Source: Lunularia cruciata (lineage: Eukaryota; Streptophyta; Marchantiopsida; Lunulariales; Lunulariaceae). From it: a stretch of 64,000 nt of DNA. The notes under the pieces are model-generated. The model was not told where the DNA came from and did no database searches. It was given only the letters and a program-made list of their open reading frames with translations. Below, in pieces: positions 1-11,084 of the stretch (within the stretch, counting starts at the first letter, position 1; every line of letters starts with the position of its first letter). The DNA lies in assembly GCA_948567375.1 (NCBI GenBank), contig OX419759.1:28187493-28251492 (forward strand), in the 5' to 3' direction. Made by a program: the position numbers and the translations under genes.

Positions 1-704
1 ATCTGCAAGTTGTTCTGTGATGGTTTGAAGTGGATCCTTTGGTGGAGGTGCAAGAACTGGAGCAAATATTACTTGTGGTGCAACCTTACCACCAAAGTAT
101 TAGAAGTTCTACCATACTTGTTACCTTGAGGAGGATGCCCTCCTATTTCACCACCAAATCACTCTCATCCCCTTCCAAACTCTCCTCCATACAAATTGTA
201 ATCTTGATAGCTTCAACCTTGGAAGAAGGTTTCTCATATCTCACCTTGCTTCTAATTTGTGGTCTCAACCCTCCCACAAAATTCTTGGTGAGCATGGCCC
301 CTAAGCCAATCATAGTATTCTCCACATCATCCCCACCCTTCCTCAACACTATGCAAAATTTGGACTCTAACTTTTCCACTCTTTCCACATAGACTCTCAC
401 TTTCTCTCCATCTCCTTGTTTAAGAAAGGTAACCTCACTCACCAATCTCTCATAACTTGCATCTAGAAGAAAGTTCTCAATGAGTGCTGAAGTCAAACTC
501 TCCTAAGGCTCCTCTTGCCCATCTCTCCTCTCTCTTTTTTGACTCATACCATGTAAGTGCTGCATCCTCAAAGAAATCTGGTAATAATGAGGCCCACTCA
601 TTCTTCCTCCTCTCATTGTTTCCTATGCAAGTTCTCTTGAAGTCTCGTACAAAGGCCTCCACATCTTCTCCATCCTTGCTAAAGAGAACCGGAAGTTTCC
701 ACAT
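1..704 (-). pseudogene. gag fragment of family A copy A0
   Basis: This is the N-terminal part of a Ty3/Gypsy Gag, the capsid-forming protein of the retrotransposon particle. The start codon at 702-704 opens a frame matching the first residues of the intact gag in element C (GKLPVFF in C, WKLPVLF here). A frame break near 480-500 splits it into two readable pieces, the second starting MTSALIENF. The window edge cuts the gene before its zinc knuckle and pol. Substitutions relative to C are scattered, so this is an old, non-functional copy. Confidence 0.85.
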
Positions 705-938
705 CTTAACCTCTCACTATCTTTCTTTTCTCTCAATTTTTTTTTCTCTTTTCTTTTCTCTCACTCTATAACTAAAAGAGTATATACATGACTAACATCA
801 TTTGAGAATAATCCACTCTAGGGAACACAAAAGGTTCAGGTTAATCCAAGATTTCTAAAATAACATCAAATCCTAGAGTGCATATTAATCTAACTCTCAT
901 GGATAGTTTATCCATAGGTTGAAAGATTATCTCCATCA

Positions 939-1412
939 CTAATCTTGAGAACTAGCTGATGAAAGTGGTAGTATTTCTATAGCTGTACTAAGACTCTCTC
1001 CAAGATCCTTCACCAAAGTCTCCAAAAGTGCTTTTACTCTACTACACTCATGTTCTTTTGGAAGTCCTTCCACTCCACAAACCTCACACAACTCCTTGGT
1101 CTTAGATCTTTTCCCTCCCAATCTTGGTGAAGAAGGTCCAACATGCAAACCCAAGTCAAGTAAGCCTCTCCTTTCTCTCAATCTCTTGCTCTCAAAAGTC
1201 AATGGACATGAACTTGCCTTATGTCCTTTCTCTCTATATAAAAAGCACTTAGACTCACTCTTTCTTCCAAGTGGTGTAGGTTTTTGGATCTTCTCAACAC
1301 TCTCTTCAAATTCTATTCTAAACTCTCTTCTCCTCAAATCCACCCCTACAATCACCTCAAACCCTTGGGGAACCTTTGATAGCCTCAATTTCCACTCTTG
1401 GTGACCCTCCAT
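939..1412 (-). CDS. ORF1 of family A copy A0, 157 aa, still open
   Basis: This is a small reading frame upstream of gag, of the same 157-residue length as in A1, A2 and C. It begins MEGHQEW and carries a CCHC-type knuckle whose second cysteine is tyrosine here (CFLYREKGH), then a second Cys/His cluster (CEVCGVEG...HEC). The first half (FEVIVGVDLR) resembles the stretch before zf-CCHC_4 knuckles in plant DUF4283-type proteins; this is a weak visual comparison. A nucleic-acid-binding accessory role is inferred. The damaged knuckle suggests this copy is inactive although unbroken. Confidence 0.6.
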   Translation of the reverse strand: MEGHQEWKLRLSKVPQGFEVIVGVDLRRREFRIEFEESVEKIQKPTPLGRKSESKCFLYREKGHKASSCPLTFESKRLRERRGLLDLGLHVGPSSPRLGGKRSKTKELCEVCGVEGLPKEHECSRVKALLETLVKDLGESLSTAIEILPLSSASSQD

Positions 1413-1487
1413 GTTCCCAAGATGAGTCTAAACACACTCAAACATGCCTTTTGTTGCTCTCACACTCCTCATGCATGAAATCTACCC

Positions 1488-2076
1488 CTAAGGCTAACAC
1501 TCCAATACTCAAGACATTGCTCACTAGAGAACTCAATGAAAGAGAGATAGTGCAAATGAAAGGATGATGAGTACTTCCTCACCCCTTGTTTATATACTTG
1601 TGAAATAGTTACGCACTAAAGTTACTAATTATTGGAGTAACTCAAGTTAATAGGCTAAAAGTCAAGTATAGTCAAAAAGTATAAAGGAATATCCATCCAT
1701 ATGGGTATATTCCACTAAGCATGTGATCTTATCTTGACCCAATCACTAAGTCAAGGATTCCTTCATATGGGCTATGTTTGGACTATAAAAGAATCCAAAA
1801 CAAAATGGCTTGAGTGCCCAAGAGTTCCTAATTCTTTCCTCAAAGCCAAACACCTAGGAATAATACCAAGTCAACACATTAGAATCCAAAATAGTGGTGC
1901 TTATCTTTTCTACTTTCTCTAAAGTAAGGTCCCCTCTAATTTAGCTATGACTAACTTTAGCTAATCATGACTAATGTAGAACCATTGTTTATCTCTATAT
2001 AAATAATATCTCTCAAGTACTTGTAATACCAAGCTAAATATCACAATACCACACACATGCATAGATGGGTGTTACA
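1488..2076 (-). repeat. partial 5' LTR of A0
   Basis: The sequence matches the family A LTR in reverse orientation and ends with the complement of TGTAACACCC at 2076. About the last 100 bp of the LTR, the primer site and the whole leader are missing: LTR sequence passes straight into the ORF1 region near 1485, so a deletion joined them. The right flank begins GACT and belongs to family B gag. Confidence 0.85.
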
Positions 2077-3620
2077 GACTTTATTCATACCTTTCATGGC
2101 ATGGAATGGGTTGTTTCAGCACTGGAAGGTGCACCAATGGATGATTACCATGAGTTTAGGAGAGCTTACTTGGAGGAGATTGAGCTTAATGGAGACAATA
2201 TTGGTCTCCAAACTATATCTCCATACTTCAAGCTTGGTTTCTAGGGGTAGATCGGTAGTACCACAAGTTCTAGCTCTAGTAGCATTGATGAATCTCTTGG
2301 AGATGGTGCTACTATAATTGGAGGTACCACTACATGAAGTGGTGTAGTATTGGGGTTTAACCCCATGGTAGAGTTCTTTAAGTGTTTGAGGTAGAATTAC
2401 CAAGGAGTGAGGACTAACAAGCTAAGGAGCTTGTATGAGTCCAAGGGGAAGGTTAGAGAGAGCCTATAGAAGGCATACACTTGCATGAGATAGCTGATCA
2501 ATTTAACTCAAGGAGTTATTGAGGCCCAGGCAGTCCAATTTTAGTGTAACCAAAGGGAGATATTTTTGTTTGGTGGGACCTTTAGGGAAGGTCTATACAC
2601 CATAGAGGGTCTTATTAGACTTTGGTGTGTAACCTTTTATGTTGGAGAAGGCTGTAGTGTTGGTCTGGAGTTATGGAAGACCAATGTGGAACGGTGTCCA
2701 TTTTAGATCTAGACATTTCTAGGGGGTGGTTCTACATAATATATCACATGTGGAAAGCTTGTTGTTCAGAATCAGCCTGGTCATTTGATTGATAACTTTG
2801 TGGTGAGAGCTTAAGGTATTGCACCATTAGTTGAGTCATATGATGTGTTAGTTGGTGGAGCAATATTATGGGTTTTAATATCGGTTATTGGGAGGAGAAA
2901 ACCTCCTATAGATCAGGTTGGCAATCAAGTGAGGGATGAATATGTTGCCTACCAATATGCTTTAGTAGTGCTATGCTTGGCTCGTTATAGTCTGGAACCA
3001 TGGTAACATTAGTTTCAACTTTTAGTGGTTCTGTTACTTGGCTTGGTGACCTATTGGAGGGGAACACCCATGCAAAGGATTCTCCAATACCCAAGGAGAT
3101 CACTTGGATTTGGGGTACAAATAGGTTCATTCCATCCACCTTAGATGTTCCATCATGGAGTTCAAAGGAGGCATTGCAACAACATGTAGATTAGTTGGTG
3201 CAATACGCTTGGAGTGGAGTCTTTGTACCACTAGGAGACCAATGTGTGGATGAGCCTCCAGAGTTGATTATCTTGACACCTCTAGATACCACATTCATTG
3301 CTTGGCAATATCCAATAGAGGGAGTATATCTATTGGAGTTGTTTGGTGGGATTAACATTGGACTAATTGCGGTACTACAAGTGAGTATATGAGTACAAAG
3401 GTACTTGTATGTGGAGAGAGATGAGACCACTAGGTGAGTCTCTCTACATCATGGGGCATAGTTGGCCTATTGGTATCCTAAGTTATTACCAATGCTAGCA
3501 ATTAGGGGTTACTAGAAGATCCTACCAACAAACATTTCCTCGTTGGGAGCATAGGATATGGAGAGACATGGTCCTATTCATTTGGTGATTTTTGGATGGC
3601 CATGTTAGGGACATACATGT
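2077..3620 (+). pseudogene. family B copy B1, gag and protease region relic
   Basis: This is a decayed Ty3/Gypsy internal region. The first part matches the B2 gag at 17217-17386 (FMAWNGLFQ around 2090). Near 2540 it jumps to sequence matching the B2 protease region at about 31423 (GPSEKVYTP-type), so an internal deletion is likely. No frame stays open for more than about 90 codons. The stretch 3540-3620 matches both sides of the H insertion in B2 and shows the site without H. It ends where E1 is inserted. Confidence 0.7.
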
Positions 3621-5563
3621 TGTCATACTTTGCATTTTCCTCTTTGGGAACACATAGGGTGCCTAGCTATAGAACCTACATATTAGAGGTTGTAGATAAA
3701 CCTGTCCTTACTACTTTGAGCGCACGTAGAACCTAACCAGTAGAACCTTTCTCTCTAGGCTTTGATATTCTTGCTCTCTAGGTAGGGTAATAATGGGCAA
3801 CCTAACCTATCAAGATAAAATGCACTCCTAGTCTGCTGGTCATCACTTCCAACATTACCAAGGAGAAATACATAGCACTCTTACAAGGAAAGAACCTAAG
3901 CACAATGCCCTCACACTAATCCAAACCAATTGGGCGTACAAACAAGCATGCAAGCATAGAGAGGATCCAATCACAAGAATTCAACAACAACTGTGTATAT
4001 TTTTTATTGAAATTGAATTTTAGAGCCTTTTTGCTTTTTCATCAAGCTATTTTCAACATGTACTCCAAGCTTACTCCAATATGTACTTCAGCTTTCAACC
4101 AATTTGTACTCCAAGTGGAGTAATCTTGTGTCTTTTTTATGAGGAAAATTCTATGTAACTCAGATAGGCATAACTCTCTCCCTATGTATTCTAGTGTTCT
4201 TGGATTTAATGGAAAGCTTGTGTGATAGGTTTTCCATTGTTACAAAATAAACCACAATCTGATCACTACAACTCCTCTGAAATGCTCTCAAATTTGGCTA
4301 GTTTTCTATAGATTTTACCCTAATTTTGAAATCCCTAATTTAGGGTTTGCTCCTAGTTCTGGATAGCTTTTGCCAGAGTCCTGGATCAGAGGTGCACTTA
4401 ATCCTTGCAAATACTCTAACAACCTAAAATCCTCAATCATAGATGCACAAATAGGATAATTGACACTCAATCATGATAAAAGATAGAAATGCTCTACCAA
4501 GCTTACAATAATATTTTAAGTAGAGTTTGTTGCATCAACTCTCACTCTCCATGGATCCAAAGTCAACTTAACTTTTCTTAGTAGCTAGTTGTGCCCTTGT
4601 TTAAACCTTTGTAAAGTTTAGTTTCCTAATCCAACCCAAAACCATAGATATGAATCAATTCTTGAATTGGGTTAACTTGTGAGCTCTATAGACCTAGGTA
4701 TGTTTGATCCACGACCTTGAATTGTCTATTTGAGGAATTCATATGAAACCTTTGCACAAAAGTGGAAAATATAGCCACAAACAATATTGGAAATTTTTAC
4801 AAGGTGATTCAGATCACAACTTCAACAGGGACCAATTCTTCAAATCTAATTAGCATCTTATTTCCAACTCCTCACTTTCCAAAGCTCCAACTTCAATTGG
4901 CTAGATCTAATTTAAGATTGATCAAACCCTAAAATTTTTTTAAGCTCAGCAGTACAAGCACTTTGTCAACTCTTCAACCCAACTAATAGATCATGAAAAT
5001 GTCTCATGAAGCTCTCTAAATCACCTATGTTGTGCTCTTGGATATGAATTCTACCCCCCTTGATTCAATAGATCATATCTTCTAGAAAGTTGGCTCAAAT
5101 CACTCAATTCTACTCTTCAAATTATAGCCTATTAGCTCCTTTCTTCAATAGTTGTCTTTTCTCCTCAATTGCCTTCTCCAAACTCCTTTGATGGTCCAAA
5201 ATGTCATGACTTCTCCCCTTGGAACCCGATCTCTTGCAATTTTGCGCATTTAGCCTCTTCACTTTTTGACAAGTGGACCCCACAACTCCGCCTTGAAACT
5301 CATGAGTGAAATTGAACCATTTTCCATCTACAAGAGTACATAGATTTTCAAGTCCTAGACTTGCTCATAAGTAAGCACCAAAAGGACAATAAGATCTTGA
5401 TTTTCCATTATCAACTCTTTGAAGACCAGCCCAAAATGTACCACCATCCAGTCTTGTAAGCTGTTGCGGTGTACTATATGAAGCTTGATGAGAAAAACAA
5501 TTTGGGAGTGATAGATCAGGAGCATGAGACATCTCCTACTCAGTTGCTCTCTTTGACACTTGG
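3621..5563 (-). repeat. E1, long solo LTR related to family B, first part
   Basis: This stretch of about 1.9 kb has no gene. It begins TGTCATACTTTG and is the inverted counterpart of E2: for example, the GGGGGGTAGAATTCAT block near 6345 recurs here inverted near 5050. Its U5-like part (inverted at about 3790-4000, containing ATTCTTGTGATTGGA) also resembles the B2 5' LTR near 16500-16700. These features support a long LTR in minus orientation. It is interrupted by E2 and resumes at 8489. Confidence 0.65.
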
Positions 5564-8484
5564 TGTCATGTTGTGGTTTACACAACCCATAAAAAAATAA
5601 ACTATCATGGTTTTCTCTACATTAGTGGAGTAGGTTATATAATAGATCCAACGGATGAGACGTTGCCATGTAAGCAAGTTATGAACATGTCTACAATTGG
5701 CCATGTGGGTTACAATCTTATCATGTTCAAGGGCTCTAATGTATATAGGTGAGGGAGAGTGGAGAGACGTGGGTGTTTTTAGTTGAGGAGTCTTGAGGGG
5801 GAGGAGGATGTTGGGAGTGAGAGTTGAAGCAGAATGCAAATGATAGAGCATCAAAGGAAGCATTTGAGGATGAGATGTCCCATGCTCCCAATCTGCCATT
5901 CCCAAATTCTTTTCTCATCAGGCTTCAGATTTTACACCATGACGGCTTACGGGACTAGATGGTGGTACATTCTGGGGTGGTATTCATGAAATTGGTGATG
6001 GGAAACCCGGATCCTATTGTCCTTTTGGTGCTTACTTATGAATATATCTGGGACTTGACAATATATGGGCTTCTATAGTTAGGGAATGCCTGAATTTTTT
6101 CTCATAAGCTTCAAGGTGGAGTTGTGGGGTCCATTTGTCAAAAAGTGAAGAAACTAAAGGAAAAATTTCCAATAGATTGGGTCCCAAGAGAAAGAGTCTG
6201 GAGTTTTTGACCATCACAGGAGTTTGGGAGGGAATTTAAGAAAGAGAGACCATGATTGCAAAGAAGAGCAGACGGACTAAAATCTGGAGATTGAAATCAG
6301 ACAATTTGAGCAGAATTTGAGAGGAATATCATCAATTGAGTCAAGGGGGGTAGAATTCATACCCAAGAGCACAAGTATGCAATTGTAAGAGCTTCTTGAA
6401 ACATTTTCATGATATGTTGGTAGAGTTGGAGAGTAGAAAAAAATATTATAGCTTTGAGCACAAGAAATTTTAGTTTTGGATCAATCTCAAATCAGATATG
6501 ATTGATTGAAGTTGAAGCTTTTGAGATGTAAGGTGTTGGAGAAGAGTTGATGATCAGGTTTGGAGTTTTGGTCACTCTCCAAGTTGTGGTTTGAGTCCCC
6601 TTATGAAAAACTCTAGGATTTTTATTGGTTACAATTTGCACCTTTGTGTAAAGGTTTCATCTGAATTCTTGAAATGGAGAATTCAGGGTCTTGGATCAAG
6701 TATACTTGAGATTGTAGAGCTCACAAGTTAACTCAGCTCAAGAATTGATCCATCTCTAGAGACGGGAATTGAATTAAGTTACAAAAATTTGTGGGATTTA
6801 AACAAAGACACAACCAGATACTATGAAAAATTTGGCTGGCTTTAGATCTATGGAGAGTGAGATCTGATGCAAAAGATTCTATTGCAAATATTGTCATAAG
6901 CTTGATAGAGCAGTTTTTATCTTCCATCTTGAGTGGATGTCAATTTTCCTATTTTGTGACTATGATTGAGAGTTTCAAGTTTCAGAGTGTTTAAAAGGAT
7001 CAAGTGTACTTCTGAATCAGAAATCTGGGGAGCAGTAGCCAAGAATCACAAGCAAACCTTAAAATAGGGGTTCAAAATTAGGGTGAAAGTTGTAAAAAAC
7101 CTATCCAAATTTGAGAGGTTGTCAAGGGAGCTGTAGTGATCTGATTGATGCCTATTTTATGTCATTAGAAAGCTTATCTCATAGGCTTTCCATTGAATTC
7201 TAGAATACTTGAATTTAAGCTACAAATGAAAATTTATATTCATAGGAGTTGCATAGAGTGTTCCCCATCAAGAAGACATAGGAATTCTCCACTTGGAGTA
7301 GAAATTTGTTGAAATTTGAATTCCAGATTGGATGAGATTGGGAGTACAGGTTGGAATGAACTTGATGACAAAGCACAAAGGCTTTGAAGCTCTTTTCCAA
7401 CAAAAAGCACAAAGAGTTGTTGCCATATTCTTGTGATTGGATCCTCTCTATGCTTGCATGCCTATTTGTATGCCTATTTGGTTTGAAATTGGTGTGCGGG
7501 CATTGCACTTAGTTTATTCCCTTCTAGGAGTGCTGTATATTTCTTCTTGGTAATGCGAGAAGTGATGACCAGTAGACCAGAAGTGTTGGTTGTGAGGACA
7601 GGTTAGGTTGCACTGTAACACCCATTTGTGCATGTCTGTGGTATTGTGATATTTAGCTTGGTATTACAAGTACTCGAGAGATATTATTTATATAGAGATA
7701 AAGGATAGTTCTACATTAGTTATGATTAGCTAAAGTTAGTCATAGTTAAGATAGAGGGGACCTTACTTTAGAGGAAATGGAAAAGATGAGCACCACTATT
7801 TTGCATTCTAGTGTGTTGACTTGGTATTATTCCTAGGTGTTTGGCTTTGAGAAATGAGTTGAGAACTCTTGGGCCCGCAAGCCTTTTTGTTTTGGATTCT
7901 TCTATAGTCCAAGGATAGCCCATGTGAAGGAATCCTTGACTTAGTGGTTGGGTCAAGATAAGATCACATGCTTAGTAGAATATGCCCATGTAGATGGATA
8001 TTTCTTTATACTTTTTGACTTTACTTGACTTTTAGCCTAGTAACTTGAGTTACTCCAATAATTAGTAAATTTGGTGCATAACTATTTCACAAGTATATAA
8101 ACAAGGGGTGAGGAAGTACTCATCATCCTTTCATTTGCAACTATCTCTCTTTCTCATTGAGTTCTATAGTGAGCAATGTCTTGAGTATTGGAGTGTTAGC
8201 CTTGGAGGAGTATGATGGAGTTGGGGTTCTTTGCCTTTGTAGTCCATGGTACGCTACCATAATAACCATTAGAGGTTCATCTTGAGTGAGAGATAGGTCG
8301 GCTCACAACCCACCATTCCCCTTCCCGATAGCAAGAATATTAGTTATGAGAAAGGAGGGTTCTGGTGGTTGGGTAACACATATGTTCAGTCAAGTAGTTA
8401 CAGGTTTACCTCTAGCCTCTAATCTGTAGTCCTCATAGCTAGGAACCTTGTGTGTTCCCAGAGATAAAAAGGAAAAGCATGACA
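5564..8484 (+). repeat. E2, long solo LTR inserted in E1
   Basis: The element starts TGTCATG and ends GCATGACA. It is flanked by an exact four-base duplication, TTGG, at 5560-5563 and 8485-8488. Removing the nested family A LTR leaves about 2.2 kb without coding capacity. It is related to E1 in opposite orientation and to the B2 LTR in its 3' third. TG...CA ends with a target duplication and no internal genes fit a solo LTR left by recombination. Confidence 0.7.
7614..8307 (+). repeat. solo family A LTR inside E2
   Basis: This is a full-length LTR (about 694 bp) from TGTAACACCC to GGCTCACA with no internal region attached. E2 sequence continues on both sides, as comparison with E1 shows. A clear target duplication is not visible (GCAC left, ACCC right), so flanking bases have probably mutated. 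It carries several substitutions relative to the LTRs of C and is older. Confidence 0.85.
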
Positions 8485-8488
8485 TTGG

Positions 8489-8640
8489 CCTCCACACTCT
8501 ACTACAACTCTCACTCTCAACGTCCTCCTCTTGCTCCTCCAACTAAAACAATGCCTTTTCTCAACTTTCCACCACCTATACACATTAGAGCCCTTGAAAA
8601 GGATAAGATTGTAACCCATGTGGCCAATTGCATAATAAAA
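8489..8640 (-). repeat. E1, second part, truncated end
   Basis: This resumes E1 after the E2 insertion. It matches, in opposite orientation, the E2 segment at about 5690-5850 (the block containing ATTAGAGCCCTTGAA). The E1 end expected from E2 is absent; instead the sequence passes into family B pol at AATTTAGGCTGAGG. About 150 bp, including the terminus, seems to have been lost. Confidence 0.6.
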
Positions 8641-9845
8641 TTTAGGCTGAGGTTTGGGTCTCTAAGATCCCCGTTTGGGTATGTTTTGGGAGATGCTACA
8701 TATACTACAACATCTCTAGGTTCATTAGTCCATTTCTCCAATAGATTCAACAACCACCTCATTGTTGATGACATCTTGGATGTTGGGCGTTAGTCTTGGA
8801 TAGTGGTAGTGGCTGATAGGTCACCTATGGCAATGGTGAACCTTGTTGGACAGCCTTAGGCCACTTTACCCACACTCATGAGTTTCCCAAGCTCTCATGC
8901 TTTTCAAGAAGGAGGTCTTGGACTTGTTTGGGACTCACAATGATAGCAATTGGTGGAGCCCAATGCCAATGAGAGAGAGCGGGCAATGAGTTTTTGCATT
9001 GATTTACCACTATTCTAGAAGTGTCAAAGGCATTTAAGCATCAAATGTTAAGTTAGGCTATGGACCTGAATTGTTTGATCTGCATTGTGAGCCTTGGCTT
9101 GGTAGAGCAACGTAGGATGCACTTTATAGGCATCACCACTTAGATACTTGTGAGCTTTGTGCCTATTGAGACAATTCATGCGCATGCTAAGGGCAATAGA
9201 TCGAGTGGGCAAGGTATTCTTGGGATATATCCAATGGCTACTAGTGAGAGTGGTCTACTTGGGGTCTGTCCATGTGAACATGGTCTACTTGGATTACACC
9301 CTTGGTCTACTTGGGATGCAGTTAGAGGACATATGGACCTTGCAATCAGATCAAAGGACGTTTCTCACATGGAGGTTGGGACCTCTAGTGGTTGAGGGCA
9401 TGATACTAATGCTCCCAAGGGCCCAATGTAGCAGCAAGTCAATACATCTTCCACTCCTACAACAAGTATAGAGGATACTTGGGAGCCAGATCTTAGACCC
9501 AAGCTTACAAGAGGGGAAAGGCGAAGATTTTGGAGGTTCTTGAGGAGCTACACAAGTTTTTTTGCCTTCAGTATGAAGGATTTGGGTGCCTTGAAAAGAC
9601 TTGGTATTTGGATTATGCTGACTAGCAATACAATAACTTTTTGATGTCTCTACAAATATAGTGACATGGAGCAAGCATTGATTTAGAGCCAGAATAGAGA
9701 CCTTTTTTAAGCTGGTTTGGTGGAGATTTCACATGGAGAGTATGCATCAACTACAATGATGCCAGCCAAGAAGGATATGCATAGCAACTACATAGATAGG
9801 TAGATGTATGGAGATTATTGTCCTATCAACCAATAGACTAGGGCT
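8641..9845 (+). pseudogene. B1 continued: protease-RT linker and early RT relic
   Basis: The sequence matches B2 around 32900-33310 at its start (GGCTGAGGTTTGGGTC) and the inverted B3 at 57004-57720 further on. It contains a local repeat of GGTCTACTTGG in the linker near 9260-9320. The end, near 9820 (CAACCAATAGACTAGGGC), corresponds to an RT segment seen inverted in B3 near 48600. All frames are heavily interrupted. It stops abruptly at an ORF1 fragment of family A. Confidence 0.6.
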
Positions 9846-10349
9846 TACCTGTATGTTGTTACTCCACTACACTCATGTCCTTTGGATGTCCTCCCTCTCC
9901 ATAAACCTCACACAACTCCTTGGTCTTAGACCTTCTCCCTCCTAATCTTGGTGAAGAAGGTCTAACATGCAAACCCAAGTCTTGTAAGCCTTTCCTTTCT
10001 TTCAATCTATTGCTCTCAAAGGTGAATGGATATGAAATTGCCTTATGTCCCTTCTCTCCACATGAAAAGCACTTAGATTCACTCTTTCCTCCATGTAGTA
10101 TATGTTTTTGGATACTCTCAACACTCTCTTCAAATTCTATTTAAACTCTTTTTTTTCAAATCCACCCTTACAATCACCTCAAACCCTTGGAGAACCTTAC
10201 ATAGCCTCAATTTCCACTCTTGGTGACCTTCTATGTTCTCACTCTTGGTGACCTTCTATGAGTCTCAAACATGTTTTTTGTTGCTCTCACACTCTTCATG
10301 CATGAGATTTCAACTCTCTAGAATTGACCACCTCTTTGGAGTTTTGAAT
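9846..10349 (-). pseudogene. isolated family A ORF1 fragment
   Basis: On the minus strand this matches ORF1 of family A, including the cysteine-cluster region and the upstream segment near GAATTGACC. It is broken by a frameshift around 10140, and a short tandem duplication of CTTGGTGACCTTCTATG lies near 10220-10260. No LTR or gag accompanies it. It is wedged between B1 and the LTR remnant of A3, so it is a rearrangement scar rather than a complete insertion. Confidence 0.7.
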
Positions 10350-10452
10350 TGTAATATCCATTTGTGCATGTATGTGCTATTGTGATATTTAGTATTTAAT
10401 ATTTAGTTTGGTATTATAAGTATTTGAGAGATATTATTTATATAAAGATAAG
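10350..10452 (+). repeat. 5' LTR remnant of A3
   Basis: These are the first 100 or so bases of a family A LTR (TGTAATATCCATTTG). It shares diagnostic variants with the A3 3' LTR at 46338, namely GCATGTATGTGCTATTG and TTTGGTATTATAAG. That pairs the two as LTRs of one element despite the 36 kb between them. The rest of the LTR, leader, ORF1 and most of gag are deleted. Confidence 0.7.
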
Positions 10453-10465
10453 ATATATTCCCTAA

Positions 10466-10532
10466 GCTAGTTTTGCAAAGGATATACACTCTTCTCAAGG
10501 ATTTACTCGTAGCAAGGATGCTCCTATGCCTA
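10466..10532 (+). pseudogene. A3 gag sliver left of F1
   Basis: This short segment matches the C-terminal gag region of C near 52525-52590 (GTTTTGCAAAGG, then CTTCTCAAGGATTTAC). It ends with GCCTA, the target duplication of F1, and the gag sequence resumes at 14572. Confidence 0.75.
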
Positions 10533-10919
10533 TGTGGTGCCCACATTTTTTGTTTTTTTCCAAAATAAAGGAGAAGAAGTGTATAGAGAAGTCGGATTGC
10601 GCCTGTATGGCCGAAGAAGACGAAGAAAATTGTCTTTGGGGTGAAACCCAAAGTAAAGTGACTTCGGGTCATAAGGCAAAGTACTCTGAAATGCCGTATC
10701 AGCATACAATACGAAGTAAATTGTCTTCGGCTCAGGGGGAGCTCAACCCGAGGCAAAGACAGTCTAACAACCTTTCGTCGGGGTGAGAAATTCAAGAAGG
10801 GGCCGTTTCAAAATTGGCGGCTCATATGCGCAAAGGTGGGGTGATAGTGACAGGTGCATGCCGGAGGTGTGATTTCTTGGTAGAAACTCGAAGCGACGGA
10901 AGATGAAGAAGTGCAACTC

Positions 10920-10927
10920 TATAAAAA
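10920..10927 (+). promoter_or_regulatory. TATA box of the F1 gene
   Basis: TATAAAAA lies about 160 bases before the ORF start and is conserved at the same relative place in F2 (20919-20926, minus). Conservation between the two copies and the position suggest a promoter for the F gene. Confidence 0.5.
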
Positions 10928-11084
10928 TTGAAACTGCAACGACAAAATGTCAAGCAATTTTCCTTCACCATTGAGGAGTTGTCTTGTAGGTGATTGGGGA
11001 AAGGGAAATAGAGTTAGACTCGTGTGAGTGCGTAAGGGAGAAGTCGAGAGAGAGAAATCGAGAGACCGAAAGAAAGCAGAAGAG

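Noticed and set aside
1096-1404. Antisense frame of about 101 codons opposite ORF1, open in all copies
   Set aside because: It is the complement of the conserved ORF1 and follows its codon pattern; the sense frame has zinc-knuckle motifs and the antisense has none.
3621-8640. A foldback (long inverted repeat) DNA transposon
   Set aside because: The TTGG duplication and the resumption of E1 after E2 show two nested insertions in opposite orientation rather than one hairpin element.
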